Assembly: GCF_023554555.1 (NCBI RefSeq)
Contig: NZ_JAMJWC010000002.1
Location: 496,001 to 560,000, forward strand
Direction of reading: 5' to 3'
DNA: 64,000 nucleotides
Source: Sphingobacterium sp. lm-10
GTDB taxonomy: Bacteria; Bacteroidota; Bacteroidia; Sphingobacteriales; Sphingobacteriaceae
Part shown: positions 53,419 to 63,419 of the stretch, in pieces
How positions within the stretch are numbered: the stretch's first letter is position 1
How the letters are laid out: the number at the start of each line of letters is the position of its first letter
Notes under the pieces: model-generated
The model's input: only the letters and a program-made list of their open reading frames with translations
Told to the model about the DNA's origin: nothing
The model's database searches: none
Program-made: the position numbers and the translations under genes

Positions 53419-56400
53419 ATGTCTGTCATTGAAATTTGTAGATATTTCCATGTCGTACAAACCAGAACCCTACAATGTTTATTTTCTTATGGGCTTATCA
53501 TTTTTGCCCTTTTGCTTGGAAATCCATCGTTCGCATTAACAAGAAATCCAATCCCTTATTTAGATGTTGGCACTACATCAGCACAAACAACTCTTTCAGG
53601 TATCGTAAAGGATAGTAGAGGAAATCCGATACAAGGCGTTACAGTACAAGAAAAAGGTCGTCAAAACTCAACGACCACGGACGAAGAGGGTCAATTTTCT
53701 TTACGTGTTACCACAGGTAATGCGGTGCTTGTGTTTTCCAGCATGGGTTACATCGTAGTAGAGCTACCAGCCAATCAAGTTGCTGAAGTACGCTTAGAGG
53801 ACGATCAAAGTGAACTGGAGGAAGTAGTGGTAGTAGGCTATGGTACACAGAAGCGCAGTAATGTTACCGCAGCAGTGACGCAGGTAGACACCCGTGTGTT
53901 GCGAGATCGGCCAGCACCTACCGTGACGAATATGTTGCAGGGTGCTGCACCAGGGTTAACCCTAAACCGTTCTTCCGGGCGTCCAGGAGCACAAGGCCTA
54001 CAGATGCAAATACGAGGGGCCGCATCAGCGAACGGTGCATCGCCTCCACTGATTGTAATTGATGGAGTCATCAGTAGCGAACAAGCTTTCACGGCAATTA
54101 ATCCCTCAGATATAGCTAATATTTCATTACTTAAAGATGGCGCAGCCGCAGCAATCTATGGTGCGCAGTCAGGTGGTGGCGTGCTGCTGATTACGACTAA
54201 ACGAGGGGAGCCCGGTAAGCCGCGGATATCTGTATCTAGTAATATGGCTTTCCAGCGACCCGGCAACATCCCTGGGCGTCTTTCGCTAATTGATGAGATG
54301 AATTACGTAAATCTCGCGCGAGCGAATGCCGGCCTACCGCCAGAATATCAGGCCATTGATTTAGAACGCGCCTTAGGCAATCAAGTTTTCTATGTGGGGC
54401 CTAACAACCAGTGGGAAACCTATAATCAAGAAGATTTGATCTCCACTATTGTTCGTAATTCCTACCCTCTATTTACCAATAATGCTTCGGTATCCGGAGG
54501 GTCTGAAGACGTCCAATATTTGATGTCTGTTGGCAATATGACTCAAAGCGGTATGTTTAAGGTGGGTGATGATCGCTATAGTCGGTGGAATGCGCGCGCC
54601 AATTTTTCGGCTAGAATCAATCCTTATCTGAAGTTGGATCTACAAAATGCGTATATCAACGAAGCGATCGACAATCCCAGTACCGGTGAGTTCGCTATTG
54701 ATGAAGGAGGAAATTCAATTTTACGACAGTTTTATTCATCTCGTATGCGTTTCCCGCTTTATAATCCCGACGGTACATATTACGCTAATGGCACATCTTC
54801 CACCTTTGGGTATGCCTTGTTAAGGGATGGAGGATACGATCAAGATCGTATCGCCACGTATACGAACAACGTGACGGCTACGATCGATAACCTGTTGGAA
54901 GGTTTTAAGGTACGCTTGATGTATAGCCGAGAGCAGCGCAATTTTCAAAAAGATTTATTTAGACGTACCGTGACTTATTTTTCTGGTCCAGATATGGGTA
55001 ACCAAAGCTGGCAGAACAGACCTAACAACTTTAGTATTGATAATCAGTCGCAATTGATTCAGAATTATCAGGCGATTGCAGATTATTCCAAAACCTTTGC
55101 AGATAAGCACGATTTTGGGGTGATGGCAGGTTACCAATTCCTCGATCAAACCTTCAATCACGTTGTAGCGGAATCCAACAATCTATTTGTAAACGATAAC
55201 CCTAGTTTAAACTTTGTTGATAATCCGATCAACAGAACAAATAACCAGCAACAGTTTGCCTCGGCTATGCAGTCTTATTTCGGACGGATAAACTATGCCT
55301 TTGCGGAGAAATATTTGTTGGAAGCTACTGTGCGCATCGATGAGAGCTCCCGTCTTAGCCCTGCCAACCGAACAAATACATTCCCAGGAATCTCTGCGGG
55401 ATGGAATGTGATGAAAGAGGATTGGAGTGCAGGAATAGGTGCATTTTTTCAGGAGCTAAAGCCAAGGGTATCATGGGGTAGGGCAGGCCTACAAGAAGGT
55501 ATTGGGTATTTCGATTTTATCACGCAACTCGGTATGATGTCTGATTTGTTGCTCAACAACCAGCAGCAAGCCTATCTCCAACAGCGAACACTACCTGGCA
55601 GGTCTATGGGTTGGGAAGTAATCGAAACCAGAAATATAGGTGTCGACTTTTCCGTATTAAATCGAAAGATACGCGGCTCATTCGATTATTTCCATAAAAA
55701 TAACAACAACATGTTGGTGCCGCTGACTTTGCCCGGAACCATTGGGCTAGGCATCCCTTTTTCTAATGATGGAAGACTGCAAACACGGGGTTGGGAGGCT
55801 GAATTAGTATATAGCGATCGCTTTTGGGACAAACTGGATGTGAGAATTGGAGCAAACATGACGGACAATACCAATACCTTGGTGCAATACGCGGGAATCA
55901 ATGACGTGGTAAATCTGGGGGTCAATAGTCTCATAGAAGGTTACGCGCTAAATTCGGTATGGGGTTACCGTACTGATGGCTTTTTCCAAAACCAACAAGA
56001 GGTGGCGAATGCACCTAGTTATCAGCGCGTCCTCAATAGGGCGGACGTTCCTAGTATGGGCGATTTACGGTATGTAGATATCAATGGAGATGGAGAGATT
56101 TCTCCGGGAACCAATCGACTAAGCGACTTAGGAGATATGGTACATTTCGGTGATCTAAATCCACGTTATCAATTCGGATTTAATCTGTACGTGGGGTATA
56201 AAAACTTTGATTTTAGTGCGTTCATCCAAGGTACAGGTATGCAGATGATTCTTCCAGGCAATGAATTTATTCAGCCCCAAATGTTTCCTTGGTATCAGCC
56301 GATGAACTTTCATGCAGACTATTGGACACCAGAAAATCGGAATGCCTATTTTCCAAGACCCTTCACAGGTGGCAATCACAACTTTGTAAGTTCAGACCGG

Positions 56401-56676
56401 TGGATTTTAAATGCAGCTTATGCTCGGCTGAAAAACATTCAGATAGGCTATACGCTAAACCGGCAAGAGATACCCAAACTGCCGTTTCAACGTATGCGTG
56501 TATTTTTCTCGGGAGAAGATTTGCTAACCGTTTCTCGTCTACCAAGGGCTTTTCGAGGTGTTATTGATCCAGAAATGGATACACGGCCTACGAACGCGGC
56601 GGCAGGTACCGTCAACCGACAGTCGCCCTATCCTTTTGCCACCACCTTATCATTCGGACTAAACATTGACTTCTAA
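53419..56676 (+). CDS. SusC/RagA family TonB-linked outer membrane protein
   Basis: TonB-dependent outer-membrane transporter of the SusC family, 1085 residues. It has a signal peptide (about 24-41), a CarboxypepD-regulatory-like domain (about 55-130, LSGIVKDSRGNPIQGVTVQEKG), the plug domain (from ELEEVVVVGYGTQKRSNVT, with QIRGAASANGASPPLIVIDGV) and the C-terminal 22-strand barrel ending in an aromatic residue. There is no extra N-terminal STN domain, so it is not a sigma/anti-sigma type transducer. It works with the SusD lipoprotein 13 nt downstream. No glycoside hydrolases lie adjacent; the substrate is unknown. Confidence 0.95.
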   Translation: MSVIEICRYFHVVQTRTLQCLFSYGLIIFALLLGNPSFALTRNPIPYLDVGTTSAQTTLSGIVKDSRGNPIQGVTVQEKGRQNSTTTDEEGQFSLRVTTGNAVLVFSSMGYIVVELPANQVAEVRLEDDQSELEEVVVVGYGTQKRSNVTAAVTQVDTRVLRDRPAPTVTNMLQGAAPGLTLNRSSGRPGAQGLQMQIRGAASANGASPPLIVIDGVISSEQAFTAINPSDIANISLLKDGAAAAIYGAQSGGGVLLITTKRGEPGKPRISVSSNMAFQRPGNIPGRLSLIDEMNYVNLARANAGLPPEYQAIDLERALGNQVFYVGPNNQWETYNQEDLISTIVRNSYPLFTNNASVSGGSEDVQYLMSVGNMTQSGMFKVGDDRYSRWNARANFSARINPYLKLDLQNAYINEAIDNPSTGEFAIDEGGNSILRQFYSSRMRFPLYNPDGTYYANGTSSTFGYALLRDGGYDQDRIATYTNNVTATIDNLLEGFKVRLMYSREQRNFQKDLFRRTVTYFSGPDMGNQSWQNRPNNFSIDNQSQLIQNYQAIADYSKTFADKHDFGVMAGYQFLDQTFNHVVAESNNLFVNDNPSLNFVDNPINRTNNQQQFASAMQSYFGRINYAFAEKYLLEATVRIDESSRLSPANRTNTFPGISAGWNVMKEDWSAGIGAFFQELKPRVSWGRAGLQEGIGYFDFITQLGMMSDLLLNNQQQAYLQQRTLPGRSMGWEVIETRNIGVDFSVLNRKIRGSFDYFHKNNNNMLVPLTLPGTIGLGIPFSNDGRLQTRGWEAELVYSDRFWDKLDVRIGANMTDNTNTLVQYAGINDVVNLGVNSLIEGYALNSVWGYRTDGFFQNQQEVANAPSYQRVLNRADVPSMGDLRYVDINGDGEISPGTNRLSDLGDMVHFGDLNPRYQFGFNLYVGYKNFDFSAFIQGTGMQMILPGNEFIQPQMFPWYQPMNFHADYWTPENRNAYFPRPFTGGNHNFVSSDRWILNAAYARLKNIQIGYTLNRQEIPKLPFQRMRVFFSGEDLLTVSRLPRAFRGVIDPEMDTRPTNAAAGTVNRQSPYPFATTLSFGLNIDF

Positions 56677-56688
56677 GCTCACATCATC

Positions 56689-58434
56689 ATGAAAAAAATT
56701 ATTTTTAATATCAGCATATTGTTTTTAGGCCTCTCGATGTCGCTGTCGTGCAGTGTCGATCGGATGCCAGAAGCTACTTTGACAGACCAATTCTTTTGGG
56801 AGACGCCCGAAAACTTAAGGCTTGCAGCGAATTTCTTTTATACAGGATTACCTGGTTTGTCTTCAGAAGATGTGACTCAGGATAACTGGTCATCAGATGG
56901 ATTCCCTATTTCGGGGAATAATACCATTAGCGACGGGTCTCGGGTAGCACCCGCGCAGGACACCCTCAACTACAGGCGGAATTATTACAATATCTATCAG
57001 GCCAATAAGTTGATAGAAATGGCGCCTCAAGTCATCTCCAGAGGTGGTAGTGAGACTTTAGTCAATAGCTACGTAGGGGAAGCACGTTTCTTTCGGGCTT
57101 TGTTTTATTTTGACATGTTTTGCCGTTACGGCGGTGTTCCGCTGATAGATCGCACGGTGGATGAAGACGACCCAGCGATATTCCTGGCAAGATCAAGTCG
57201 TGAAGAGCTGATTAATTTTATCTATGCAGATCTGGATTATGCTATTCAACATCTACGCACTATTGACGAACTAACTGCCGCTCAGGAATACGGTCGTATT
57301 TCTGTTTCTGGAGCATTGGCTTTTAAGTCTCGTGTAGCGCTTTTTGAAGGCACGCGTGCAAAATTCCACGGCTATGGAGACTACCGCCGTCACTTAACTC
57401 TTGCCGCCGACGCTGCACGTCAAGTGATAGAATCTGGAGCGCATAGTCTGTTTAGTCAACCAAGTAGCGGGGCGAATGGACAGCGGTTAAACCCGGCTTA
57501 CTATAACTTGTTTCAGCTAGTAGGAAATGGTCTTAACAACAGAGAAAATATTATTATCAGGGGCTATGGTGCAAGCTTAGAGAATCTGGTTTCATGGCAC
57601 ATCGCACAGCGTTATTATGAGGGCTTGCAGATTGTCGCCACCCAAAACTTTGTGAATAACTACTTGATGGCCGACGGACTGCCTATAGGTAAATCACCTA
57701 TGTACCGCGCTCCGAATGAACAAATGACCCATGCTCAATACTTTGAAGGGAAAGATCCCCGTATGAGTTTTACTTTTTTCAAACGTGGCGACGCCTTTAT
57801 CGCCTCCGGACCGTTCGTATTGCCACACCCTAATAATCAACGTAGCGGATTTGCTATTCGAAAATATGCTGATCCTCAGGCTTGGGCATTCCAGCGTTCG
57901 GTTATTGATAGACCCGTCTTACGCTATGCCGAGGTACTGTTAAACTACGCCGAAGCCAAATTTGAACTAGAGGAAGCCATTGCCGATGCTGATCTGGATC
58001 AGACTATAAATGCGCTTCGCGCCAGACTACCTCAAATTAATACAGGCACTGCGGTAGCACCAAACTATACCGATCTCCCCAAATTGAGCAATGCTTTTGT
58101 GGGTGCACATTCGCTAAGTATGCGAGAGGAAATTCGAAGAGAACGCCGGGTAGAACTCGCTTTTGAGATGCTCGGTTACTGGGATTTTATCCGCTGGAAA
58201 ACAGCAGAGGTAGAATTTCCAAAGGCGCTGGTAGGGAGTTACTTTTTTACGGAGTACCGTACTGCCCCTCAGCCCTGGAACCCTCAAAACACTGTGGTTG
58301 ACCAAAATAATCATATTGTGCTACAGCCGAGTAGTGTGCGAAACTTTAATCCCGAACGAGATTACTTATGGCCGTTGCCTTTAGATGAGCTAGCCAACAA
58401 CCCAGGAGTCATTCAGCAAAATCCAAACTGGTAA
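56689..58434 (+). CDS. SusD/RagB family nutrient-binding lipoprotein
   Basis: Surface lipoprotein that caps the SusC barrel and binds its substrate, 581 residues. Signal ends MSLSC with lipidated Cys21. SusD/RagB features are the N-terminal TPR-like helices (GEARFFRALFYFDMFCRYGGVPL near residue 125), LRYAEVLLNYAEAKFE, and RRERRVELAFEMLGYWDFIRW near the C-terminus. It ends QQNPNW. A clear terminator follows, so the pair is one transcription unit. Confidence 0.95.
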   Translation: MKKIIFNISILFLGLSMSLSCSVDRMPEATLTDQFFWETPENLRLAANFFYTGLPGLSSEDVTQDNWSSDGFPISGNNTISDGSRVAPAQDTLNYRRNYYNIYQANKLIEMAPQVISRGGSETLVNSYVGEARFFRALFYFDMFCRYGGVPLIDRTVDEDDPAIFLARSSREELINFIYADLDYAIQHLRTIDELTAAQEYGRISVSGALAFKSRVALFEGTRAKFHGYGDYRRHLTLAADAARQVIESGAHSLFSQPSSGANGQRLNPAYYNLFQLVGNGLNNRENIIIRGYGASLENLVSWHIAQRYYEGLQIVATQNFVNNYLMADGLPIGKSPMYRAPNEQMTHAQYFEGKDPRMSFTFFKRGDAFIASGPFVLPHPNNQRSGFAIRKYADPQAWAFQRSVIDRPVLRYAEVLLNYAEAKFELEEAIADADLDQTINALRARLPQINTGTAVAPNYTDLPKLSNAFVGAHSLSMREEIRRERRVELAFEMLGYWDFIRWKTAEVEFPKALVGSYFFTEYRTAPQPWNPQNTVVDQNNHIVLQPSSVRNFNPERDYLWPLPLDELANNPGVIQQNPNW

Positions 58435-58475
58435 CAGTTTCTTATATTACCTGATTTGGTTTAGCGATCAAAAAA

Positions 58476-58523
58476 GGGGCCGTTTAAAAAGGAGATTTAC
58501 CTTGCTTTTTAAACGGCTCCTTA
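58476..58523 (+). terminator. Terminator after susD
   Basis: GGGGCCGTTTAAAAAG (58476-58491) pairs with CTTTTTAAACGGCTCC (58505-58520) with one G-U pair, followed by a T-rich stretch. Confidence 0.82.
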
Positions 58524-58536
58524 TATTTTCATGATG

Positions 58537-58578
58537 CTATTTTATGAGCGCCAATATACCGCGGCTTTTGTAATATAA
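58537..58578 (+). pseudogene. In-frame relic resembling the end of the 153-residue protein gene
   Basis: The frame ends LFYERQYTAAFVI-stop. Compared without gaps to the end of the 52796-53257 product (PFKESWHAQAFVI-stop), 6 of 13 residues agree, and the last 17 bp around the stop are identical. This is a candidate displaced 3' end, or a fortuitous match. Confidence 0.45.
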
Positions 58579-58579
58579 T
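58563..58579. repeat. Right 17-bp direct repeat beyond susD
   Basis: GGCTTTTGTAATATAAT, identical to 53242-53258, lies 129 nt after the SusD stop and 74 nt before the S10 peptidase. Confidence 0.8.
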
Positions 58580-58653
58580 TACAACATTGTAGCAGGCACA
58601 TAGGATTTTAGTAAATTGGGCTATTATATAGCAACCCCGATTAACACAATCTT

Positions 58654-60132
58654 ATGAAACTATACCTTTCCGCCACCTTATTCCTATCTTGCCTCATTAC
58701 CCTATCCTCCTTCGCGCAAGTTGCCATTCCTGCAGATTCTATTATCACGACTAAGCATAGTACGACCATCCTTGGCCAGGCAATCAAGTATACAGCACAT
58801 AAAGGCACGCAGCCCGTGTGGAACGAAGCAGGCAAAGCCATTGCGACGCTGGATTATACTTATTACGAACGCGATGGCGTAGCCAACAAGGAGAATCGGC
58901 CATTGGTCATTTCTTTTAATGGTGGTCCGGGATCTGCCTCCGTCTGGATGGAAATTGCCTATACAGGGCCTGCATTATTGAATATTGATGATGAAGGCTA
59001 CCCTACACAGCCTTATGGGATTGGCAAAAATCCGTATTCCATATTGGATATTGCCGACATCGTCTTTATCAACCCGGTCAACACGGGTTATTCTCGTATT
59101 CTGGATAAAGAAACTAATACCAATACTTTTTTTGGTGTTAATGCAGATGTCAAATACTTAGCATCTTGGATCAACACCTTCGTAACACGGCGCAACCGCT
59201 GGAATTCTCCAAAATACCTGATCGGAGAAAGTTATGGTACCACGCGCGTTTCCGGTCTGGCTTTGGAGCTGCAAAGTGCGCATTGGATGTATTTGAATGG
59301 CGTCGTACTAGTGTCGCCTACTACACTAGGGATAGAACGGGGAGGACCAGTAGATATGGCATTACGATTGCCATACTATGCTGCCACGGCTTGGTATCAC
59401 CAAAAATTGCCAGCCGACCTACAAAGCCGAGATTTAGAAGAGTTCCTTCCGGAGGTAGAAGCTTTTGCGGTGGATGAATTGTTGCCTACCTTAGCCAAAG
59501 GCGGCTTATTGGCAGCAGATAGACGGCAGGCAATTGCCGCGAAGATGGCACGATATTCCGGACTTCCCGAACATGTCATCCTGCAAAATAACCTAGATGT
59601 AGGTACCAATCTCTTTTGGAAAGAACTGTTGCGCGACAGCGGATACACCGTTGGCCGGTTAGATTCCCGCTATCGCGGCATAGATCGCAAGGATGGAGGC
59701 GAGCGACCTGATTTCAATGCCGAACTAACCGCATGGCTGCACGCCTTTACACCGGCAATCAACCATTACATGCGCAATGAGTTGAACTTCGCTACCGATG
59801 TGAAGTACAATATGTTTGGTTCTGTATATCCTTGGGATCGCAGCAATGACCGTACAGGAGAAAACCTCCGCCAGGCTATGGCCCAAAATCCTTTCCTGCA
59901 CCTGATGGTCCAGTCGGGGTATTATGATGGTGCCTGCGATTATTTCAACGCCAAATACACCATGTGGCAAATGGATCCTTCAGGTCGCTTACAAGATCGC
60001 ATGTCTTTCAAAGGATACCGTAGTGGTCATATGATGTATTTGCGAAAGCCAGATCTGGAGCAGGGCAATGCGGATATCCGCACCTTTATCAAAAATAGTA
60101 TTCCTGAAGCAGGCGCGCCGGCAAAGTATTAA
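58654..60132 (+). CDS. Secreted S10 family serine carboxypeptidase
   Basis: A 492-residue serine carboxypeptidase with a signal peptide (about 1-22, ending SSFAQ). The catalytic triad is visible: Ser in GESYG, Asp in SGYYDGACDYF, and His in YRSGHMMYL. The oxyanion region FNGGPGSASVW is also typical. S10 enzymes remove C-terminal residues from peptides at acid to neutral pH. Located next to SusC/SusD, it could process peptides for import, though it is outside their terminator and the flanking repeat. Confidence 0.92.
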   Translation: MKLYLSATLFLSCLITLSSFAQVAIPADSIITTKHSTTILGQAIKYTAHKGTQPVWNEAGKAIATLDYTYYERDGVANKENRPLVISFNGGPGSASVWMEIAYTGPALLNIDDEGYPTQPYGIGKNPYSILDIADIVFINPVNTGYSRILDKETNTNTFFGVNADVKYLASWINTFVTRRNRWNSPKYLIGESYGTTRVSGLALELQSAHWMYLNGVVLVSPTTLGIERGGPVDMALRLPYYAATAWYHQKLPADLQSRDLEEFLPEVEAFAVDELLPTLAKGGLLAADRRQAIAAKMARYSGLPEHVILQNNLDVGTNLFWKELLRDSGYTVGRLDSRYRGIDRKDGGERPDFNAELTAWLHAFTPAINHYMRNELNFATDVKYNMFGSVYPWDRSNDRTGENLRQAMAQNPFLHLMVQSGYYDGACDYFNAKYTMWQMDPSGRLQDRMSFKGYRSGHMMYLRKPDLEQGNADIRTFIKNSIPEAGAPAKY

Positions 60133-60262
60133 TGCCAAAGCGCTCCTAATTCTTAAGGTGATGCGCCGCGGTTTGTAGGAGAAAATCAGTATCTTGCTTT
60201 TTCGACAAGGCGTGATTCAGGCATAAACCATTGCTTCTGATGGCCTAAGCTATTACAAGAAT

Positions 60263-61756
60263 ATGATCATTGGTTTAGATATTGGTACATCATCTACTAA
60301 AGCGGTCTCTTTTGACCATAGTGGCGAGGTACTCACACAGTATAGTATCACGTATCCGATACTCACTCCACAACCTGGCTATTATGAGCAAGATCCCGAA
60401 GAGATCTACCAGGCCTGCATTACTTCAGTAAGAGAAGTGATGCGGGAAATCACCAAAAAATATCCTAACGAACCGCTGGAGGCGATATCGGTAAGTAGTG
60501 CCATGCACGCGTTTATCGCGGTAGATGAAGCGGGTACTCCCTTAACGAATAGCATCATCTGGGCAGATCAAAGGAGCGAGGGCATTGCCACCGCATTGCG
60601 AGGAACGGAGCAAGGACTCGATCTGTATATGCAGACTGGTACGCCCATTCATCCGATGTCGGTGTTGTGCAAAACGATGTGGATGAAGGAACATGATACA
60701 AATACCTTTCAGCAAGCCTATAAATTCATTGGCATTAAAGAATACCTTTTCTTCCGTCTGTTCGGTACTTATATGATAGATTATTCTATCGCTTCCACTA
60801 CCGGTCTTTTCAACATACATACATTAAACTGGCACGCTCCGGCACTTTCAGCGGCTGGCATAAAACCCAGTCATCTTTCTGAGCCAGTGTCCATCCAGCA
60901 TAGCTTAAATTTAGAAAATGCGGAACGCGCCGCGGAGTTGCATGTGCCAGTCGGCACGCCATTTATCATTGGTGCCAGTGATGGCTGCCTCGCCAATCTT
61001 GGCGTTGGTGCCACGCATCCAGGCATTGCGTCTGTTACTGTCGGAACGAGCGGAGCCGTACGCGTGATCAGCAATAAAGCCAGTGCAGACCATAAACAAA
61101 GGGTCTTTAGTTACCTGCTACATTCGCAGCAATTTGTGGTAGGTGGCGCCGTAAATAATGGTGGCGTATTGCGTAACTGGTTTCGGGATACGTTCATGAC
61201 CGAGTTTGCACAGTTGCCGGAGGATATCAACACTTCTCAATTATTTGATGAAGTAATCAGCTCTGTCAATCCCGGCTCAGAAGGATTGGTATTTTTGCCT
61301 TACCTAACCGGAGAACGCGCACCACATTGGGATGCCAAAGCTAAAGGAGTGTACTTCGGGATACAGCTGCAACATACCAAAGCGCATTTTGGTCGCGCTA
61401 TGATCGAAGGCATGTTATTCGCGCTGTACAGCGTAGCGCTCGCGCTGGAAGAAACCACTGGCCCTATTCACACCGTCTATGCTAGTGGTGGACTGGCTCG
61501 CTCGCGGGTATGGGTCCAGATGCTGGCCGATGTATTTAATAAACCTGTGTTTGTGAAAGACACCGTCGAAAGCTCGGCTTGGGGAGCAGCGATGATCGCC
61601 TTGGAGGCGCTCGGGATTGCCGCTGAAGCACCAAAAGCATCGAATACGGCAAATGGAGATGATTCCTATGAGCCTAATAAAGATCATCACCTCATCTATA
61701 TGAAAAACTTTCAGCAGTTTGAGCGTTTGTACGAAATACTGAAAGACGAATTTTAA
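60263..61756 (+). CDS. FGGY family carbohydrate kinase, gluconokinase-type
   Basis: A 497-residue sugar kinase of the FGGY family. The N-terminal ATPase domain begins GLDIGTSSTKAVSFDHSGEV; the second domain has GASDGCLANLGVGATHPGI and GTSGAVR, and the C-terminal segment contains YASGGLARSRVWVQMLADVFN. FGGY kinases act on gluconate, xylulose, glycerol and others. The GntP-type permease 19 nt downstream makes D-gluconate or a related aldonate the best guess, entering the pentose phosphate pathway as 6-phosphogluconate. Confidence 0.9.
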   Translation: MIIGLDIGTSSTKAVSFDHSGEVLTQYSITYPILTPQPGYYEQDPEEIYQACITSVREVMREITKKYPNEPLEAISVSSAMHAFIAVDEAGTPLTNSIIWADQRSEGIATALRGTEQGLDLYMQTGTPIHPMSVLCKTMWMKEHDTNTFQQAYKFIGIKEYLFFRLFGTYMIDYSIASTTGLFNIHTLNWHAPALSAAGIKPSHLSEPVSIQHSLNLENAERAAELHVPVGTPFIIGASDGCLANLGVGATHPGIASVTVGTSGAVRVISNKASADHKQRVFSYLLHSQQFVVGGAVNNGGVLRNWFRDTFMTEFAQLPEDINTSQLFDEVISSVNPGSEGLVFLPYLTGERAPHWDAKAKGVYFGIQLQHTKAHFGRAMIEGMLFALYSVALALEETTGPIHTVYASGGLARSRVWVQMLADVFNKPVFVKDTVESSAWGAAMIALEALGIAAEAPKASNTANGDDSYEPNKDHHLIYMKNFQQFERLYEILKDEF

Positions 61757-61775
61757 ACTTTATAACCGAAAACAG

Positions 61776-63098
61776 ATGCCATTAGTCATTGTATTTTGCG
61801 GGGTACTGCTGCTTTTACTATTAGTAACAGTGGTGAGACTTAACACCATCATCTCTTTGCTTATTACCTCCATTGCTGTTGGCTTTGCGATGGGGATGGA
61901 CAGCTCGGACATTGTACGATCTATCGAAGTGGGGGTGAGCAGCACGATGGGGCAGCTTGCTTTGCTACTGGCTTTTGGTTCTATTTTAGGGAAGTTGATG
62001 GCCGATGGTGGTGCAGCCGAACGGATTACACGCGTACTCACCGATGTTTTCGGTGTGCGCAATCTGCCCTGGGCTATGGTGCTTACAGGTTTTCTAGTGG
62101 GTATTCCCTTGTTTTATAATGTAGGGTTCATTGTGCTTGTACCTTTTGTGTTTATGGTGTGTGCATCCAATCGACTGCCCTTATTATATGTAGCGATTCC
62201 ATTGTTGGCGGCACTATCCGTCACGCACGGCTATTTGCCTCCACATCCTGGGGCTACGGCCATTGCTATTACGTATCAGGCAGACATCGGCCTTACCATG
62301 GTTTACGGTATTATCGTCGCCATTCCGGCTATTATTATCAGTGGTCCATTTTTCGGGCGTACCTTGAATGGAATCGCGACTAATCCACCACCAGAGTTGT
62401 TTACAATCCCTACTATAGCAGAAGATAAACCCATGCCTAGTTTTGCCATTAGCATTTTTACCGGATTATTCCCTGTTTTGCTAATTGCGGTAGGTTCATT
62501 TGCGCATTTGTTTCTTCCCGAAGGCTCGATGCTTTTAGCTACGGTTCGCTTCTTGGGCGATCCCGTAATGGCTTTGATGGTCGCAGCGCTATTGGCTATG
62601 TACACGATGGGCATACGGCAAGGGCGAAGTTTGAAGCAACAGTCTGAAGGAATCGAAGACGCTATTCGTGGGATCACCATGATTCTGTTTATTATTGCCG
62701 CTTCGGGCGTATTCAAGCAAGTGTTGGTGGATAGCGGTGTTGCCGTTTATATTGCAGAAAGCACCGCCGACTTGGCGCTTTCTCCTTTGGTTCTGGCCTG
62801 GTCCATTGCAGCTGTAATTCGCCTAGCCATTGGCTCCGCTACTGTAGCGGGATTAACCGCTGCTGGAATCGTACTGCCCGTTATGCAAGCGACAGGAACT
62901 AGTCCTGAATTAATGGTACTTGCTACCGGAGCAGGTAGCTTAATGTTCTCCCACGTCAATGATCCCGGGTTTTGGATGTTTAAATCCTATTTCGGACTAA
63001 GTATGAAAGACACCTTTCGCTCCTGGTCTGTAATGGAAACTTTGGTTTCCTTAATCGGTCTTTTCGGCGTTCTTGCGCTGAACTGGTTCGTAGGTTAA
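61776..63098 (+). CDS. GntP family gluconate:proton symporter
   Basis: A 440-residue inner-membrane permease of the GntP family with 12-14 TM helices. Typical parts are the N-terminal LLLVTVVRLNTIISLLI, SILGKLMADGGAAERITRVL, GFLVGIPLFYNVGFIVLVP, the PPHPGATAIA loop and the C-terminal SHVNDPGFWMFKSYFGLS. It imports gluconate-type acids for the kinase encoded just upstream. The AraC-type regulator gene begins 320 nt later. Confidence 0.94.
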   Translation: MPLVIVFCGVLLLLLLVTVVRLNTIISLLITSIAVGFAMGMDSSDIVRSIEVGVSSTMGQLALLLAFGSILGKLMADGGAAERITRVLTDVFGVRNLPWAMVLTGFLVGIPLFYNVGFIVLVPFVFMVCASNRLPLLYVAIPLLAALSVTHGYLPPHPGATAIAITYQADIGLTMVYGIIVAIPAIIISGPFFGRTLNGIATNPPPELFTIPTIAEDKPMPSFAISIFTGLFPVLLIAVGSFAHLFLPEGSMLLATVRFLGDPVMALMVAALLAMYTMGIRQGRSLKQQSEGIEDAIRGITMILFIIAASGVFKQVLVDSGVAVYIAESTADLALSPLVLAWSIAAVIRLAIGSATVAGLTAAGIVLPVMQATGTSPELMVLATGAGSLMFSHVNDPGFWMFKSYFGLSMKDTFRSWSVMETLVSLIGLFGVLALNWFVG

Positions 63099-63419
63099 AG
63101 GACTCAATAATTTACGTTTTGAGTTGGGAACAACGTTTAGGAAGACGCTAATGATAATTGCAACAAAGAAATGTTCTGGCTTTTCTGCCAGAGGTAATAG
63201 TATGCGATATCAACCCCAAAATATTTACAGCTAACGAAATTGATAAGTGATCTAAATTGTTAAAAGTACAAGAAAGACTGTTTGCGAGTGTGTTCGAAAA
63301 AATGTTAACCACTTTGTAACACTTTTGTGTAAAGAGGTTAATTAATAAGAGTGTGAATTTAACCTCCCGGTATAAATGAATAAATTTGCAACCAACTATC
63401 ATCATTTTCTGGCGTCTAT
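63099..63419. other. Intergenic region upstream of the AraC-type gene
   Basis: No coding sequence is supported in these 321 bases. A short minus-strand ORF at 63148-63405 lacks family features. The region holds a weak 6-bp inverted repeat (ACTCAA/TTGAGT, 63104-63124) after the GntP stop and the candidate promoter of the next gene near its end. Confidence 0.7.
63381..63388 (+). promoter_or_regulatory. Candidate -7 box upstream of the AraC-type gene
   Basis: TAAATTTG fits TAnnTTTG, 31 nt before the ATG at 63420. No clear -33 box. Confidence 0.4.

Noticed and set aside
63148-63405. 85-codon minus-strand ORF in the gap after the permease
   Set aside because: Low-complexity, no family likeness, and no promoter or start signal; treated as non-coding.
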